Assembly: GCA_026874595.1 (NCBI GenBank)
Contig: CM049314.1
Coordinates: forward strand, 27,419,729-27,483,728
Length of the DNA stretch: 64,000 nucleotides
From: Sipunculus nudus
Taxonomy: Eukaryota > Annelida > Sipuncula > Golfingiida > Sipunculidae
Direction: 5' to 3'
The translations under genes and the position numbers were made by a program. The notes below the pieces were generated by a model. That model did no database searches, was not told the origin of the DNA, and saw only the letters and a list, made by a program, of their open reading frames with translations. The first letter of the stretch is position 1. Every line of letters begins with the position of its first letter. Below, in pieces: positions 46,351-58,289 of this stretch.

Positions 46351-47144
46351 TGACCTGTGATGCCCTAACAGTTTTATTAACAGGCATTATTAACAGTCCT
46401 TGTGATACATTACATATTGACATTATCGGAAAACCCCGTATTTCCCTCAATTATAACTTCTGGATCGAGTGACCCACAGCCCCGACTAAAACTGTGAGCT
46501 GAACAATTAAGCTGCATTTGGCTTTACAATTCATCACCATTAAAATAATACGCCACTGTGGACTCGAGTTAACTATTTAAGAATAGAGCCTTTAACGAAC
46601 CCTACTTTAAAATAGACTACTTTTATTTTTCCCAAATTGTATTCATACCTAGAGATAAAAATCTAAGTATTACAATTAACAGAAAGAGACAGGTGAGAAC
46701 AACTTACCGGCCTTCAACCGCAACCTCTCGATGGCCCGATTTGCGGCTTCTGTCCTGCTGGCCACAAGAATTGAGCCCCTCTATACTGGACTCCACTGAA
46801 AGCTACTGACTATACATGAGTTGCATGAATTAAAAAAAACTTTACAATAAGCAAAGTGTTTGGTAGTCCTATGAATATTCATTAGCTTCGACACGCTAGC
46901 TAAGTCATTTACTCAGGCGTGCCCCTTCACCTCAGAACTAGTGACCAATGAACCTACTGACCCGAGCGCTCGATCATGGTATACCGAATTACAAAGAGCG
47001 CTCGTTCAACCGGAACATTAAAAACTAGCTAGTGAAGGCACCCATGTGTGATCGACATTTTTTTGTTGGGAAATTATTGACGCGTCACCAACTGATATAT
47101 TTAATCTAATTAAGCAGCCTCAAAAAGAGAGTTTAAAATGCGGT
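46351..47144. other. Unique sequence between repeat blocks, with one possible exon
   Basis: A minus-strand segment 46795-46708 is bounded by an acceptor-like CTTTCAG and a strong donor (GTAAGT) and is open in two frames. Its reading frame and gene cannot be decided. GC content is raised here. Nothing else is supported. Confidence 0.3.
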
Positions 47145-47149
47145 AAAAT

Positions 47150-48670
47150 CTCAGCGGGTCCCGACGTTCAGCTGAAATTGTCTATAAGGATAAGTTTATA
47201 AGATTTCGTCAAAATGTCGATCCTTTGAATTATTGGAAGCCAATCTGTCTTCCAAAACTGGAGTTATCATCCGTTAGCTTATTTATGAATTGATGGGCCC
47301 TGTGACCTTACCTTTGAATCAACCAGAATCTTTCTCTTTTGGTAGGTAGCCACATGTGGAAGATGGAAGGCTTTGGATAAAAAGTTTGTTTTAAAATGCA
47401 TACACAATATTTTAAAGAAGTGGGTTCTGTGACCTTGGGCTTAGAACTCTAAACCTTAATATTAAAAGTGGTGTTACTTAAGTGGTAGGCTATATATAAG
47501 TCAAGTTTGAAACCAATATGTGAATCCTTATTGGAGTTATCATCTGGAAACAAAAATGTGGACAAATGACCCCTGTGACCTGGATCTTTGACCTCATGAC
47601 CCCAGAATAAAAAGGGTTCTTTCATTTTGGTGGGCCATTAGTAAGTCAAGTTTGAAACTAATATGTAAATCCTAACTGGGATTATTATTCAAAAACAAAT
47701 ATGTTGACAGATGGCTTCTGTTCCCCTGAACTTTGACATTGTGGCCCATAAAAAATCAGGTTCTTCCCCTATTGACATGTAGGTTATGTGTGCAAGAGAG
47801 AAGGTATGGGATGAAAAGTTTGATTTAAAATGCATCCAAATGATTTCTAAATAAGTGGGTGCTGTGACCTTGAACTTAACCTCATAATGAAAAAAAAATC
47901 CATTAAATTCTTGTAGAAGAGGTAGGTCGTATATAATTTAAGTTTGAAATCGACATGTCAAAGAAAATGAAGTTATCATCAGGAAACAAGTTTGACGGAC
48001 ATACAGAAAGACGAACAGACGGACTGACAGACTAAATGATATAGGGCATCGGCATATTCAAGCGGGGCCCTAATAAACACGCAAGTTTTCTATACACTAT
48101 ATGACGTTACAGTTGCAAATCTGATAGTAACAATATAATTTGGCAGTTTCAAAATAAAAAAATCATAAAAAATGAAAAAATGCAGGTGGCGCTACCAGTG
48201 TTCAGAAACTGAAGAAACCAGTAATAATAAAAAACCCAAGGATTCGGGAGACTTGTTGAAACCGCTGTTGAGATAATGACATAATTTCTGTTGTTCTACG
48301 GTTTCAAAATCAGAAAAAAAAATATTAAAAATATAGAAAAAATGCAGATGGCGCCACCAGTTTTTGGAAACTGACAACCATAGTCTTGTACAAATTCAAT
48401 CAATATTCATAGCAGATCATGTGTATATTATCAAAATACTGGAGGTTTTGTATTTTTTTTTTATTATTCTGCGGGTACTTTCAAGCCCAATTGCTCGAAA
48501 TGATATGTCACAGTGACCTAATTTCAGTTTTAAAAGGGATTATTTATTGACCTCCAAAAATTTTAGTTACATGTTTCAAGGGTCAGGGGTTATAATTTGT
48601 GCCCTGTTAACAGACGCCATACGCCCTATTCCATCACCTCAGTTGAATTTCAGTCATCTGAGATTAAAAA
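47150..48670. repeat. Composite repeat: TGACCT array followed by 344-bp-type units
   Basis: It opens with GGGTCCCGACGTTCAGCTGA near 47158, continues as TGACCT units (GTGACCTGGATCTTTGACC near 47576) to about 48050, then passes into 344-bp-type units with GGTGGCGCTACCAG and ATGGCGCCACCAG cores near 48185 and 48347. A palindromic-type TGTCACAGTGACCT lies near 48510. It closes with a degenerate hairpin end near 48645-48668. Its order of parts matches 26130-27390. Confidence 0.7.
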
Positions 48671-50013
48671 TGAATCAAAACCTAACAAAAAATTATTATC
48701 TTTCAAATAAGCCAAATAGGGCTTTTGGAACCAATTCCTTATTTTGAGTCAAACGTGAAATTGTTTTTCTTTAACAAACTGACCATTGGTGAGGTTTACA
48801 GGTATGTTAGTTTTCGGTAGAATATCTTTTAATCCTTAAAAATGCTAACATTGTATACTCGTAACAGGAGCACAATATAAAATATGAAAGGATGATAAAA
48901 TAAAATAAATATACTTAAAAATATAGTGTTTTCCTGTTGAAATGATGAAGCCATGTTTACACTTAACATGCCCCTTTAAAAGTATTTACAGAGGCAAAGG
49001 TTTCGAGCAAAGAAGTCCGGGAAATATTTTTTTTTAACATAAAAACATGAAAATGTTAACCACAATGTTTGAATTTTTATTGAGAAAATGATGCATTTTT
49101 TATGGTAATTATATAATTTTGATAGTATAGATCATATATATTTTCTTTTTCTGTCCCTGAGCATGGCTAAATGGTTCAAAGCAATTATTATGGTAGGCCT
49201 AAGTCACCATTTCGAATGACAAGCACGGCAGAGAGACAGTCTAAGTCCGAGTTCATGCCTGATAGGGTAGCATCTCTCATCTTAATATTATTCCAGAACG
49301 TGTTTCAAATGCATATTAGACCGGATGGATTGTATATAAAATTTTTAACATGGTAAATAGCTATTTCTGATGATGAATGTACCGATGAAATTCACGTTCA
49401 ATTTCATGAATAATTCCAACATTTTTGAAATTTAAAATTTTCAAATATACACGATCTTAAGCAACTAGTCAATCAACTGTCAGTACTTTGTCTTGTCTTT
49501 CAAGTATGATTTTTAAGCTTGCCTTTATCATGAAGCGTTTAATAGCATGAACGCGGTAAATTTACAGGTGATGTGAAATATAAAAAATTTATAATGGTCA
49601 TTAGGCTCGATAATGCCATCCCCGAACTTCTCTGCCAGGTGTTTAACACATGGATTAGCCATCGTGTGATGAGCGTAAAGTTTGCACTGACACACAGAGC
49701 AAAAGATCCTTGATGGCTAAGGTTGTTGATTAGTTTCGTTAATGCCCGAAGTAAACACATACATTACTGTCAAATAAAAGTGATCACCCGATAATGCTAG
49801 GGCCGACCAACAGGGGGAATCCCTGGTGATCTTGATAATTACAGACAACGATGGACCTGAAAAATTCCATTAGTATCAATATACGGTATTGAAACACCAA
49901 TAACCAACGACTATGACTTCATTTTTCATAATATGCCTTAATTGAACGTGCTTTAACAGCATAACACCATTATCATAATTATGACAACATAACATTGTCA
50001 TAGTTATTAATCT

Positions 50014-50062
<49 letters not shown>

Positions 50063-50080
50063 TATAATTCTTTTTTTTCA
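48671..50080. other. No confident gene; possible zinc-finger-like remnant
   Basis: A minus-strand frame at about 49695-49550 contains IFCSVCQCKLYAHH and VKHLAEKFGDG, a Cys/His-rich pattern, but it is short and unplaced. An (AT)n array lies at about 50017-50066 just before the nuclease gene. I could not find a left terminal inverted repeat for the transposon that follows. Confidence 0.35.
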
Positions 50081-50081
50081 G

Positions 50082-51869
50082 CAGTCATGTCAACGGATAA
50101 TGAACCACAACCAAGTCAATGGAAAGATGTGAAGGAGGCATTGCTCGCTGGTGCCTTGCCATGTGGTATAAAGCAGTTTGACATGTCCACTATGATTGAA
50201 TATTTTGTGAAAAGATGTTCAGCAGGGGCTATGTTCAGGTTAGGAATTACATATATTTTTTGTCCATTCCCCTCTTGATCTGATACAGATGTATGCATTT
50301 TACTTATATTGTTTTCAATCAATATACAAAGTAAAATATACTAAAGAATTAATTATCTCATAATAATTCATTAAACCTAATTATAATCTTGATTATATTA
50401 TTATTAAAATTTGATAAAAAATTAAATAACTCACATATTTGAATATATGACTTGATGATATAGGAATACTTTAAATTGAATGTTTTAATGAATGAATCTG
50501 GAACAGATTTAGGATTGAATAATACATTTTAATATTCGTTTTCATTACAGAAGATAGAAGTGTCAGACAACGCCATTGCCAAGAAGTCTCTGTGCCGTGC
50601 CAAGTGTCAACCAATGATGAGGACTCACCGCATTTATGCTGTTTTGGTTATTGCCACACACACACAGGTGTTTTAGAGCAGGCAAACTGCCAATGTCCTG
50701 CCGGAAAAGGACCAATGGCTTCTTGTAAGCATATAGCAGCTCTCTGTCATAGTTTAGAGGATTTCGTTAGAACATTTAACAAGGAGGAATCAGGTATTGC
50801 ATGCATCGAAAAAATTCAGCGACGGAATCGACCACGGCCTGCCAAAATCCCAGCAGCAGCAACCTATGAATGCATTTTGAAAAGAAAAAAGTCATGCAAG
50901 TCAAGGAAATTCGTGGGAAGCATCCATCAATTTACCAGCTTGATGACATTTGAAGGTCTGATACTGAATCTGGTAAACAATTTATTGCCAGTCTACAGGA
51001 GTATCAGGAAGAAATCGGGGGAAAAGTAGTTTCTAAACATCCTTGACCCTTTAAACCCAGTTCAAGAAAGATCATCAAGTGCTCCAGTTTGCACTTTCCT
51101 TAATGAATTCTCGAATAAATTATTGGAGATAAGAGAGAGCGGGGAATCTTTGAACACAAAACCAGTGAAACACTTAAGGTTCTTGCCATGAATGAAGATC
51201 ACAGAGAACAGGTAGAAAAAGAGACACGTGAGCAACATGATGTATGACGTGGATGTTGGCAAGGAATTATCGGATTACAGGGTTCTATTTGCCACAGGGT
51301 TATAACATACACCGGCAAAACAAGTGGAGTCAATGTGGTCAAAGAAATTCTTAAGCGGCGACAATTTGCCACAGCTGACACACGATTTGGCTTGGACAAT
51401 CAACCACATGCCATAGCCAGATATGAGATGGACAGAAAATCATCTGGTGATCAGGTTACAGTGAGCAAATGTGGCCTCATCGTACATCCAGCAAAGGGAT
51501 TCTTTGCTTCTAGTCCGGATGGAAATGTTGAAGAGTCCGATGGAACTGTTGGACTCCTAGAAGTGAAATGTTTGCCCAAATGATCAAATCAGTCAGTCAG
51601 AGACTGTGTTGGGATAAAGTGACTATCCTCTCCAAAAACACAACGATAATTTCAGACTTAAAATAACTCATCAGTATTACCACCAAGTCCAGTTTCAGCT
51701 TTATTGCTGTGTGAACTTTGCTAAATTTTGTGACTTTGTGATATTTCATGTTGATTCTGGGGATATTCATATTGAGCGCATATATCCTGATCCCATCTGG
51801 GTAACAAAATATATTCCCTGGTTGGAGGAATTTTATCAGGAAAAGGTTGTGCCAGAAATGCTGAAATAG
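50082..51869 (+). pseudogene. SWIM zinc finger plus YqaJ-type nuclease gene, frameshifted
   Basis: A first exon at 50082-50238, with an acceptor-like TTTTTTTTCAG before it, contains the ATG at 50087 and ends in a GT donor. A second exon begins after CATTACAG at 50551. A SWIM finger follows (CQCPAGKGPMASCKHIAALC, about 50690-50750), then the YqaJ exonuclease fold: FGLDNQPHAIARYE (about 51380), SSPDG (51512-51526), LLEVKC (51550s), YYHQVQFQLYCC (51670-51705), and an end EFYQEKVVPEMLK with stop at 51867-51869. Exon phases do not match (2+2). The frame also shifts in a CA run near 50660, between 51030 and 51330, and near 51590-51640. The nuclease motifs themselves survive. Read with the convergent THAP-DDE gene, this is the accessory nuclease of an ISL2EU-like transposon. 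Confidence 0.75.
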
Positions 51870-52120
51870 CCCTTTGTGAGGAGAAAGTGAAAACACTTTA
51901 CTGTTGATAATTAATAAAGTGCTCATCTTTTTATCTGCTGTGTACTTACCTGCAAACGTCAATCATATTTGGTATAATGGGCCTCGCTCAAATTTCATAG
52001 TATCGGCAGAGCCTCATTAAACATGGGTCACTCATTTATGTTGTTTTATTATGAATCATTTATCACCAAAAATATATACAAAACATTCATAAAAAAATCG
52101 GAATTTAAGGACCTTTATTA
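51870..52120. other. Short gap between convergent transposon genes
   Basis: About 250 bp of tail-to-tail intergenic sequence. TTTTATTATGAATC lies near 52041. No terminator-like structure was noted. Confidence 0.5.
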
Positions 52121-54268
52121 TCATTTCCTTAAAGGTTTATCAGGATTAGACAGGCATGCACAGATGTACACAATCTAATTTATGATAGGCAAATGTTTAA
52201 CAAATATTCTGTTTGACAAAATCTTGTACAGTTTGACCCGGGCATTAACATTTTCTATGATTATCTGATGTCTGGCAATATTTCGCCCTTCTTCCCTGTC
52301 TTCAACTGCAAACTGAGAATTATTCTGTAAAAATGGTGGGCGAATAATAGAAACACCTGTACCTTATAAAACATCTAATATCAAGAAGCCCTTATCTACC
52401 ATAACGGCATCACCTGCTTTTAAATGCTCCACAACACCTGACTTCTGAAATATTTCTTTGTCCGATATGCAGCCTCCGTAGGTGTTAGATATTGAGGTGA
52501 TTGCGCCTGTACCCTCGCATCCAAACATAACTTTGATTGTGTGGTCATGTTTGTTAGGTGACCAGACTTGTCATTGACTCAATGGATCTGATACTTTTTG
52601 GCATTTGAATTCAGTTCCATCATATATTTCTCTCAACTTTGGATAACTGGCCTTAAGGGCTTCTGGCATATTCTTCTGAATTTGTTTCAATGGAGGGCAT
52701 AACTTCAGTAGTTTGAACTTGCGGTACATAATCTTCACCCAGTAATGGAATATGCAAGAGACATTGGGTTGTGAGACTCCAAATTGTTTTGCAATTTGTG
52801 TTTCAGTGTCATTTATCTATAGCTTGTACAGAACAATCAACAGTTGATTTTGACTTGACAAAAATGTGAAGTCTTTCTCTGGGTTTTTCTGGTGAAGCTT
52901 TATCTTGCAGTCCTTATCTGTACATTTAGCAGTCAAATATGAATGCAGAATGCCAAACAACGTATAGGAATTTAGCCCAGTGTTTTGTCTTATGGCCTTA
53001 TCAGAGTCTCGAATCAGCTCGATCAATACAGGTGGTACTGAAATTTGTGTTGCTTTGTCATTAACATGTCTCTCTTGGCCTACACTTTTATCAACAAGAA
53101 CTGGTGCATTCAATCCACAGGATACACCCCTCGTGCCCACCTTTGCAGAGATACTGATATTTTTAGTCTTTTTTGGTGTCCTCTGGACACTAACAGATTT
53201 GCTTTGAGGGCTTCTCATAATGCTCACATGAGTCATCTTGGGTTTTTTAGGAGTGACTTGTGTGGATGATGTTGATGTGCATGTGGGTGGGGATGCAGAT
53301 CGACTTCTCTTCTTTATTTGATATGTGCTGGATGATTGAAAAACTCCGGCTCCTTTGGAGAGCAGCCTGGACAGAGACATGCACTGGAGTAGTATTTTCA
53401 ACAAAGGAATTAACTGGCACAGGAGATGGTGATGCTTGGTCAATTCAAATTGACTCTTTATTACCATGATGTAAAAGCAACAGTGACTGTAGTGCTTCTA
53501 CTTCCTTTTGTGTGCTTGGCAGAACTGATGCACCTGCAAAGATACGGCGTAAATGATGCTTATATAATGTATGATATAATAAATTAGAAGTGATCATATT
53601 TAGAACCCTCTAAAATCACTAAATTAATTCAAACTATAATTCAAAATTCTGCAGTCTGAATTTATCAGAATAATAATAATATGCATTTTGAGTGAATTTA
53701 CAATTTAAATAAAATAATTAAATTTCAATAATTTCAGCAGTTTTAAAATAATAAAGATACATTGATAAAAAAGGCAGTTTATTCCGGCATTAGCTGATGA
53801 TAAATAAATAGACCTACAAAACAAATCGTTCTTCCTTATTCATACAGGCAAATTCAAACATTTGTAAAGTTCTGTTTTGTACTGGCCCCCAGCTGTCAGT
53901 CATCTGCCATCTTGGGGTTTCGTATAAGCGGGGACACGTACGGCAAGAAGTAACAAGTATTTCTGTACAAAACTAGTGACAGAAACAGAAGTAAAATCAG
54001 AAAATGATATCCTACCTTCATTGGGCCCTATCTTTTCTGTTGGGACTTGTTTCGAATCAGCACTACTTGAATCAGGTTTCTTGAAATGCAGGCGGCACAC
54101 GCGACTTCTGGTAGTGATTTTCCGTGATGGTGTGCCGGACCAGATTATTGCCCTAATCCATCTGTTTTTCAGGTTAGTGACTTTATGAGGAATTCTGTGG
54201 AAAGATATATCCTTGGTTATATTATATTTTGAGTCGCACCCATTGATAATGCAGTAATATCCCGGCAT
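52121..54268 (-). pseudogene. THAP-domain DDE transposase (ISL2EU/DDE_Tnp_4-like), broken
   Basis: Exon 1 at 54268-54016 encodes a THAP DNA-binding domain (Cys6, Cys11, Trp37, Cys58, His61; FHRIP, VCRLHF) and ends at a GT donor. Exon 2 follows an acceptor at 53534-53536 and the phases match. It holds a Ser/Lys-rich linker, then an HTH (QIAKQFGVSQPNVS, about 52785) and a DDE catalytic core: DGTEFKC (about 52617), SDKEIF, MVDKGF (about 52405) and IENVNARVK (about 52235), where the family usually has an ER pair. It ends CACLSNPDKPLRK at 52121. Frameshifts in the linker (near 53467 and 53340) and three in-frame stops in the catalytic part make it dead. Cut-and-paste transposition is inferred from the family. 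Confidence 0.8.
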
Positions 54269-54429
54269 TGTGCTAAGACAGCAGATGGAGTGCCGGTCAC
54301 GCAGTACTGTTTATGTGCTTGCAGCATCCAGCAGCTGATTGGCTAGTTTGTAGCTACCGCGAGTGGGTGACCGTGGCAGACTGGGCTATTTAGGGGTCAC
54401 TCGGAAACAGGCCCCAAGAATATGAACTA

Positions 54430-54832
54430 TTGTTACTATTTGTGCCTTGTTAACTTACGACCGCATCTTTGAAAGTCTCAAAAATTGAGAAAAAATGTTT
54501 TAAAAAGCCCAAGTGGCGCCACCAGTCTGCAGACTGCATGCAAAGAATCATACCACTCAATGCACCAGTTGTTCAGATACTCGAGCTTTTGTATCAATTT
54601 TTTTCATTATTCTTGGGGTACTTAAGAGGCATATTGCTTATAGAATATGGGTGACAGAGACCTAATTCCTGGTTACAAAGGAGATCTTTCATGAGCCTCT
54701 CTTGATCTAAAATAAGAAGATTCCAGGTTCGGTGGTTACGATTTGTCCCCTGTTAACGGACAGACGGCCGGACGGACGACGGACAAAGAGTGATCGCTAT
54801 AGCTCAGATGACCTACAGTCAGCTGAGCTAAA
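54430..54832. repeat. Single 344-bp-type repeat copy with intact hairpin end
   Basis: It contains GTGGCGCCACCAGTCTGC at about 54513, TTATTCTTGGGGTAC, GGTTACGATTTGTCCCCTG and ACGGCCGGACGGACGACGG, and ends with the hairpin at 54800-54830. It begins inside a unit, right after the transposase gene, so the transposon probably inserted into or beside it. Confidence 0.75.
54800..54830. repeat. Conserved terminal hairpin of the dispersed repeat
   Basis: TAGCTCAG and CTGAGCTA form an 8-bp stem. Inside it TGACC and AGTCA can pair further around a 3-nt loop, perfectly so in copies with TGACT. The same structure is at 59966-59996 and, with small changes, at 19894-19924. Confidence 0.75.
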
Positions 54833-54875
54833 AAAATCACAGAAACTGCACTGACAAAGGGATTTCTAAGCAGCT

Positions 54876-55065
54876 ACCTGGCAGACATAATGGAGTTCTG
54901 ACAAGTCTAACATTTGTTTTCACACATCCTCCAATAAGAGACCAAACGTGTGGCAAATATTCTAAAGAATGTAGCAGTAATGAATGTCCAAAACATATCA
55001 AAAGCCATGATCATCGTGGAGAGCTCTCTTATCAGATTTATGGACATGCAAAATGTAAAACGTGT
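54876..55065 (+). CDS. Possible cysteine-rich exon of an unknown gene
   Basis: An acceptor-like GATTTCTAAG precedes an open frame of 63 codons ending at a strong donor (GTGAGT) near 55065. It encodes FTHPPIRDQTCGKYS, NECPKHIKSHDHRG and QIYGHAKCKT with a regular Cys pattern (C-x6-C-x4-C and a later C pair). No family is recognised, and no neighbouring exons were found. It could be an isolated pseudo-exon. Confidence 0.25.
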
Positions 55066-55102
55066 GAGTCCAATATTGTTTTAATATCACCTTGCGTTTT
55101 AG

Positions 55103-57663
55103 TGCGGTCTGCAGGGTAGGTAAACTGCTAAAAAAAGAATTACAGAAAGCTTCACTTAATGTCACTTAATCAAATAAAGCCATCCTAAATCCAGGTACCG
55201 ACCAACATATTGTCAAACCAAATACGTGCTGATATATCTGATGATTTGTATAAAAATATTTAGATAACTAGGAAACTAAGTTAATTGCTATGATTCCATA
55301 AAATAAACTGTGAAATGTTCCCATCATGATTTACTAGTTGGAGTGCAATGGGTATACATACAAGATATAATATTGTGAACACCGTTGCCTACATATCAAT
55401 TGGAGCCTTTCTACAGTGATGGGTATCTGCTAACCACTTACAACTGGAGTAATCACTTGGCAACCAGTTTTTAATTAATTGTGACATGCAACCTTTAATC
55501 TCTTAACCAGCTGACTCAAAAATAAAACATAGTCCAATGGGCCATGACGCTGAGCTCAATTTGACTTGGTGCTCATTCCTTTTATTAATGTTATATATTG
55601 TATGCTAGAAAAGCCAATGAGTATAATTTTACTATGTTGAAAAATGGACGGGAAAATAAAAATTTCCGAGGAGATTTGCAAATGAATTCCCTCAATTTTA
55701 CGGAAGAAGAGTCTAGGGCGAATGGATACAAGCTTACAGAATCAAGGTCACCATCATCTAATTTTTAATTACAGAAGATATTTGCCCAGGACCCAGGCTA
55801 ATGCATACAAATTGTAACATATTCGCTGCCAATGACATGTATAGCCGTCATTTATTTTGATTCTCCCAGTCACAAGCACGGATATACACGTAATTTATTT
55901 ATCAGCAATTTTCAGCAGGAATTTTCATTAATTTATCAAAAAATCTTTTCAGATGAGTAGTAGTCCATTTTTAAAATAGTTTGAAGTATGAAATTGAATT
56001 GTTTGTAATTCAACAGTGCACAGCATCATTCGAAGGCAGGAAAGATGTGTATATGGTGACAGAATTTACGCCTCATGTCCTTTGCCGTGAAATAACTTCA
56101 CGACGCGCTTTAGTTTGGAGTCGATTCCTTGTAAGAACACTACTTTGAATCAAACTATAGCGAGGATCGTAAAAATATGTAACTAGTTGTATATAAGAGC
56201 ATGTTTAGACCACTTATTTACGGCTGACCTATTTGGGTGACTGAGGTGTTAAAGATCGCACCTTAGGTGTGCAATCCAGATAGCGAGGCGTGAAGTCGTT
56301 CAGGTTTATTGCCCCGCGAGTACAGTGTATTGCGCAAATAACAATGGGCGCGTGGTACATGATTGACACACAGATCGACAGTGTAATCAGAACGCGACTT
56401 CAAACGATTCTTTCGGCTAATTTCATGTTCTTTATTCACTTATATATATATATATATATGCATATATTAGTAACTTCACAAACAAGTGCTCGTAAATTGC
56501 AAAACTGAAATAATCTCCGTCATTCTGTTGCGCGAATAGGCCTATATGTACATATCGCCTGATCACCACCACGCTTCACCATAGGCAGACCCGAGTAATG
56601 ACTTTTAGACAATCCCTAGTATCCCTATCCCTAGTATTATATCCTAAAACCTAAAATAGTGCTTTAAACCTTGCCATTTGAGGTTACATTCATTTTCTTT
56701 CGGAATAACGATTTTTCGGAAATTCGGTCGGGAGTCCAGAGCCAATTTCGTACGACAGTTAATTAACTTAACGCTGTATTACTGACACTGTATTATTATT
56801 ATAACACCGTGTTTTTTTTACCCACGTAATTTACCACCTGATTTTATAAAAATATATTTATTGTAGAGTTTGATAGGTAAACCCCAGTTAACCTGTTTTT
56901 TTAGGATACTTGTGTGCCATTATTTTCCAACAAATTCACGGGAGGGAAAGGTCAAATGACATCGCCATTATTGTAGCTCGGTTAGTTTCTTTAACAGCGC
57001 GGAGGTGGCACCAGTGCGGCACACGTATAACACAGTCCGTTTCCTTTTCTTTGACTAAATTTCTCTAGCAAGTGACAGCATAACGATCGTGTTCGATTGG
57101 TGTTCTTCTTGACAGTAAAATTGAAATGATGAATAAGCTGAATAACGGCGACTTTAATTAAGTAACACAATTGCTCTCTCGGAATGAACTGTATGGCCGG
57201 GCCCGCGTGCTATGGCTTCGCATCTCAACCTACTTGAGCACAAAAGATGCGAGAATGATACGTAACCAATACTATTTCGAGTAAACTGCCAAGTTGTTTG
57301 GCCTGACATCCCAGCCCTAGCCGACGAACTATGCTTGCGTGGGTTCAAACGAGATATGGTTGATAATACACAAGTGCTCTTGGATAAACTGCTCAGCCGC
57401 TTACTAGGATCCTGGCATTGCGCGACTAGCTGTAGTTATCACCTTTGCCCCGGCGACAGGATCGGCGCAGAACTAATTAATTAGGGTCAGCACTCGGCTT
57501 AACCACCTGACTGCAGGCCTTTGTGACTCGTAATTACAAAAATATATTTGAGGTGTTTACATGCCTGAGATATATTTCGGAAATACGAATATATTTTCGG
57601 TTTCCCATTTTAAATTTCGGAAAACAAATTTTCGGAAATTCGGTATTCGGAAATACGGTACTC

Positions 57664-57757
<94 letters not shown>

Positions 57758-58289
57758 ACGCCACCAAGGTTGAAACCTATGCGATAAACCGTTTTGTACC
57801 ACCTTTTCTAACAACTGCGCCATTTTACTCCTGCTCGCAATGTTGTGTTGTGCCATTTTACCTCTGCTCACAGTGTTGTATTTATATCTCTATCAATTAT
57901 TTTGGTTAGACATATAGATATATTTCCGTGCCTCTCAGTCATTTCACTTTCCCCAGTTCAGCATTTACAATGTACCTTTTCATTTAGTTCATCATTTACA
58001 ATAAATATAAATCTTCATTTGAATCAGTTGTTAGCTTTATGCTGGTGTCAACGTAGATGCTATGTGACCATGATTACCGGAGCCATGCTGTGACTTCTAT
58101 CGGCCATTTGGCTCAGTGCCCAATTTCACATCTCCAACTAGTTTTATTGCCCCTGTGTTATCCGAATTCGCACATTCTTATCAGGTAATTAGCACATAGT
58201 ATTGATACCACTGCAGCTCTCTGGACTGCTGGGGTCGCTGTGCATGGCCCTGGCACTGGGGGGGGGGGGGGGGGGGGTGAACATTGGCT
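55103..58289. other. No supported gene; repeat fragment and (AT)n arrays
   Basis: A lone repeat boundary (GGGCCATGACGCTGAGCTCA) lies near 55540. Short (AT)n runs are near 56443 and a long one at about 57667-57753. TTCGGAAA-type octamers recur in the 75 bp before the latter and once near 56715. A G17 run lies at about 58260-58277. ORFs at 57154-57348 (-) and 57523-57909 (+) are not credible. Confidence 0.4.

Noticed and set aside
54790-54832. Helitron 3' end (hairpin plus CTAA)
   Set aside because: CTAA follows the hairpin, but it is part of the stem rather than 5-12 bases beyond it, there is no TC start, and no RepHel protein is in the window.
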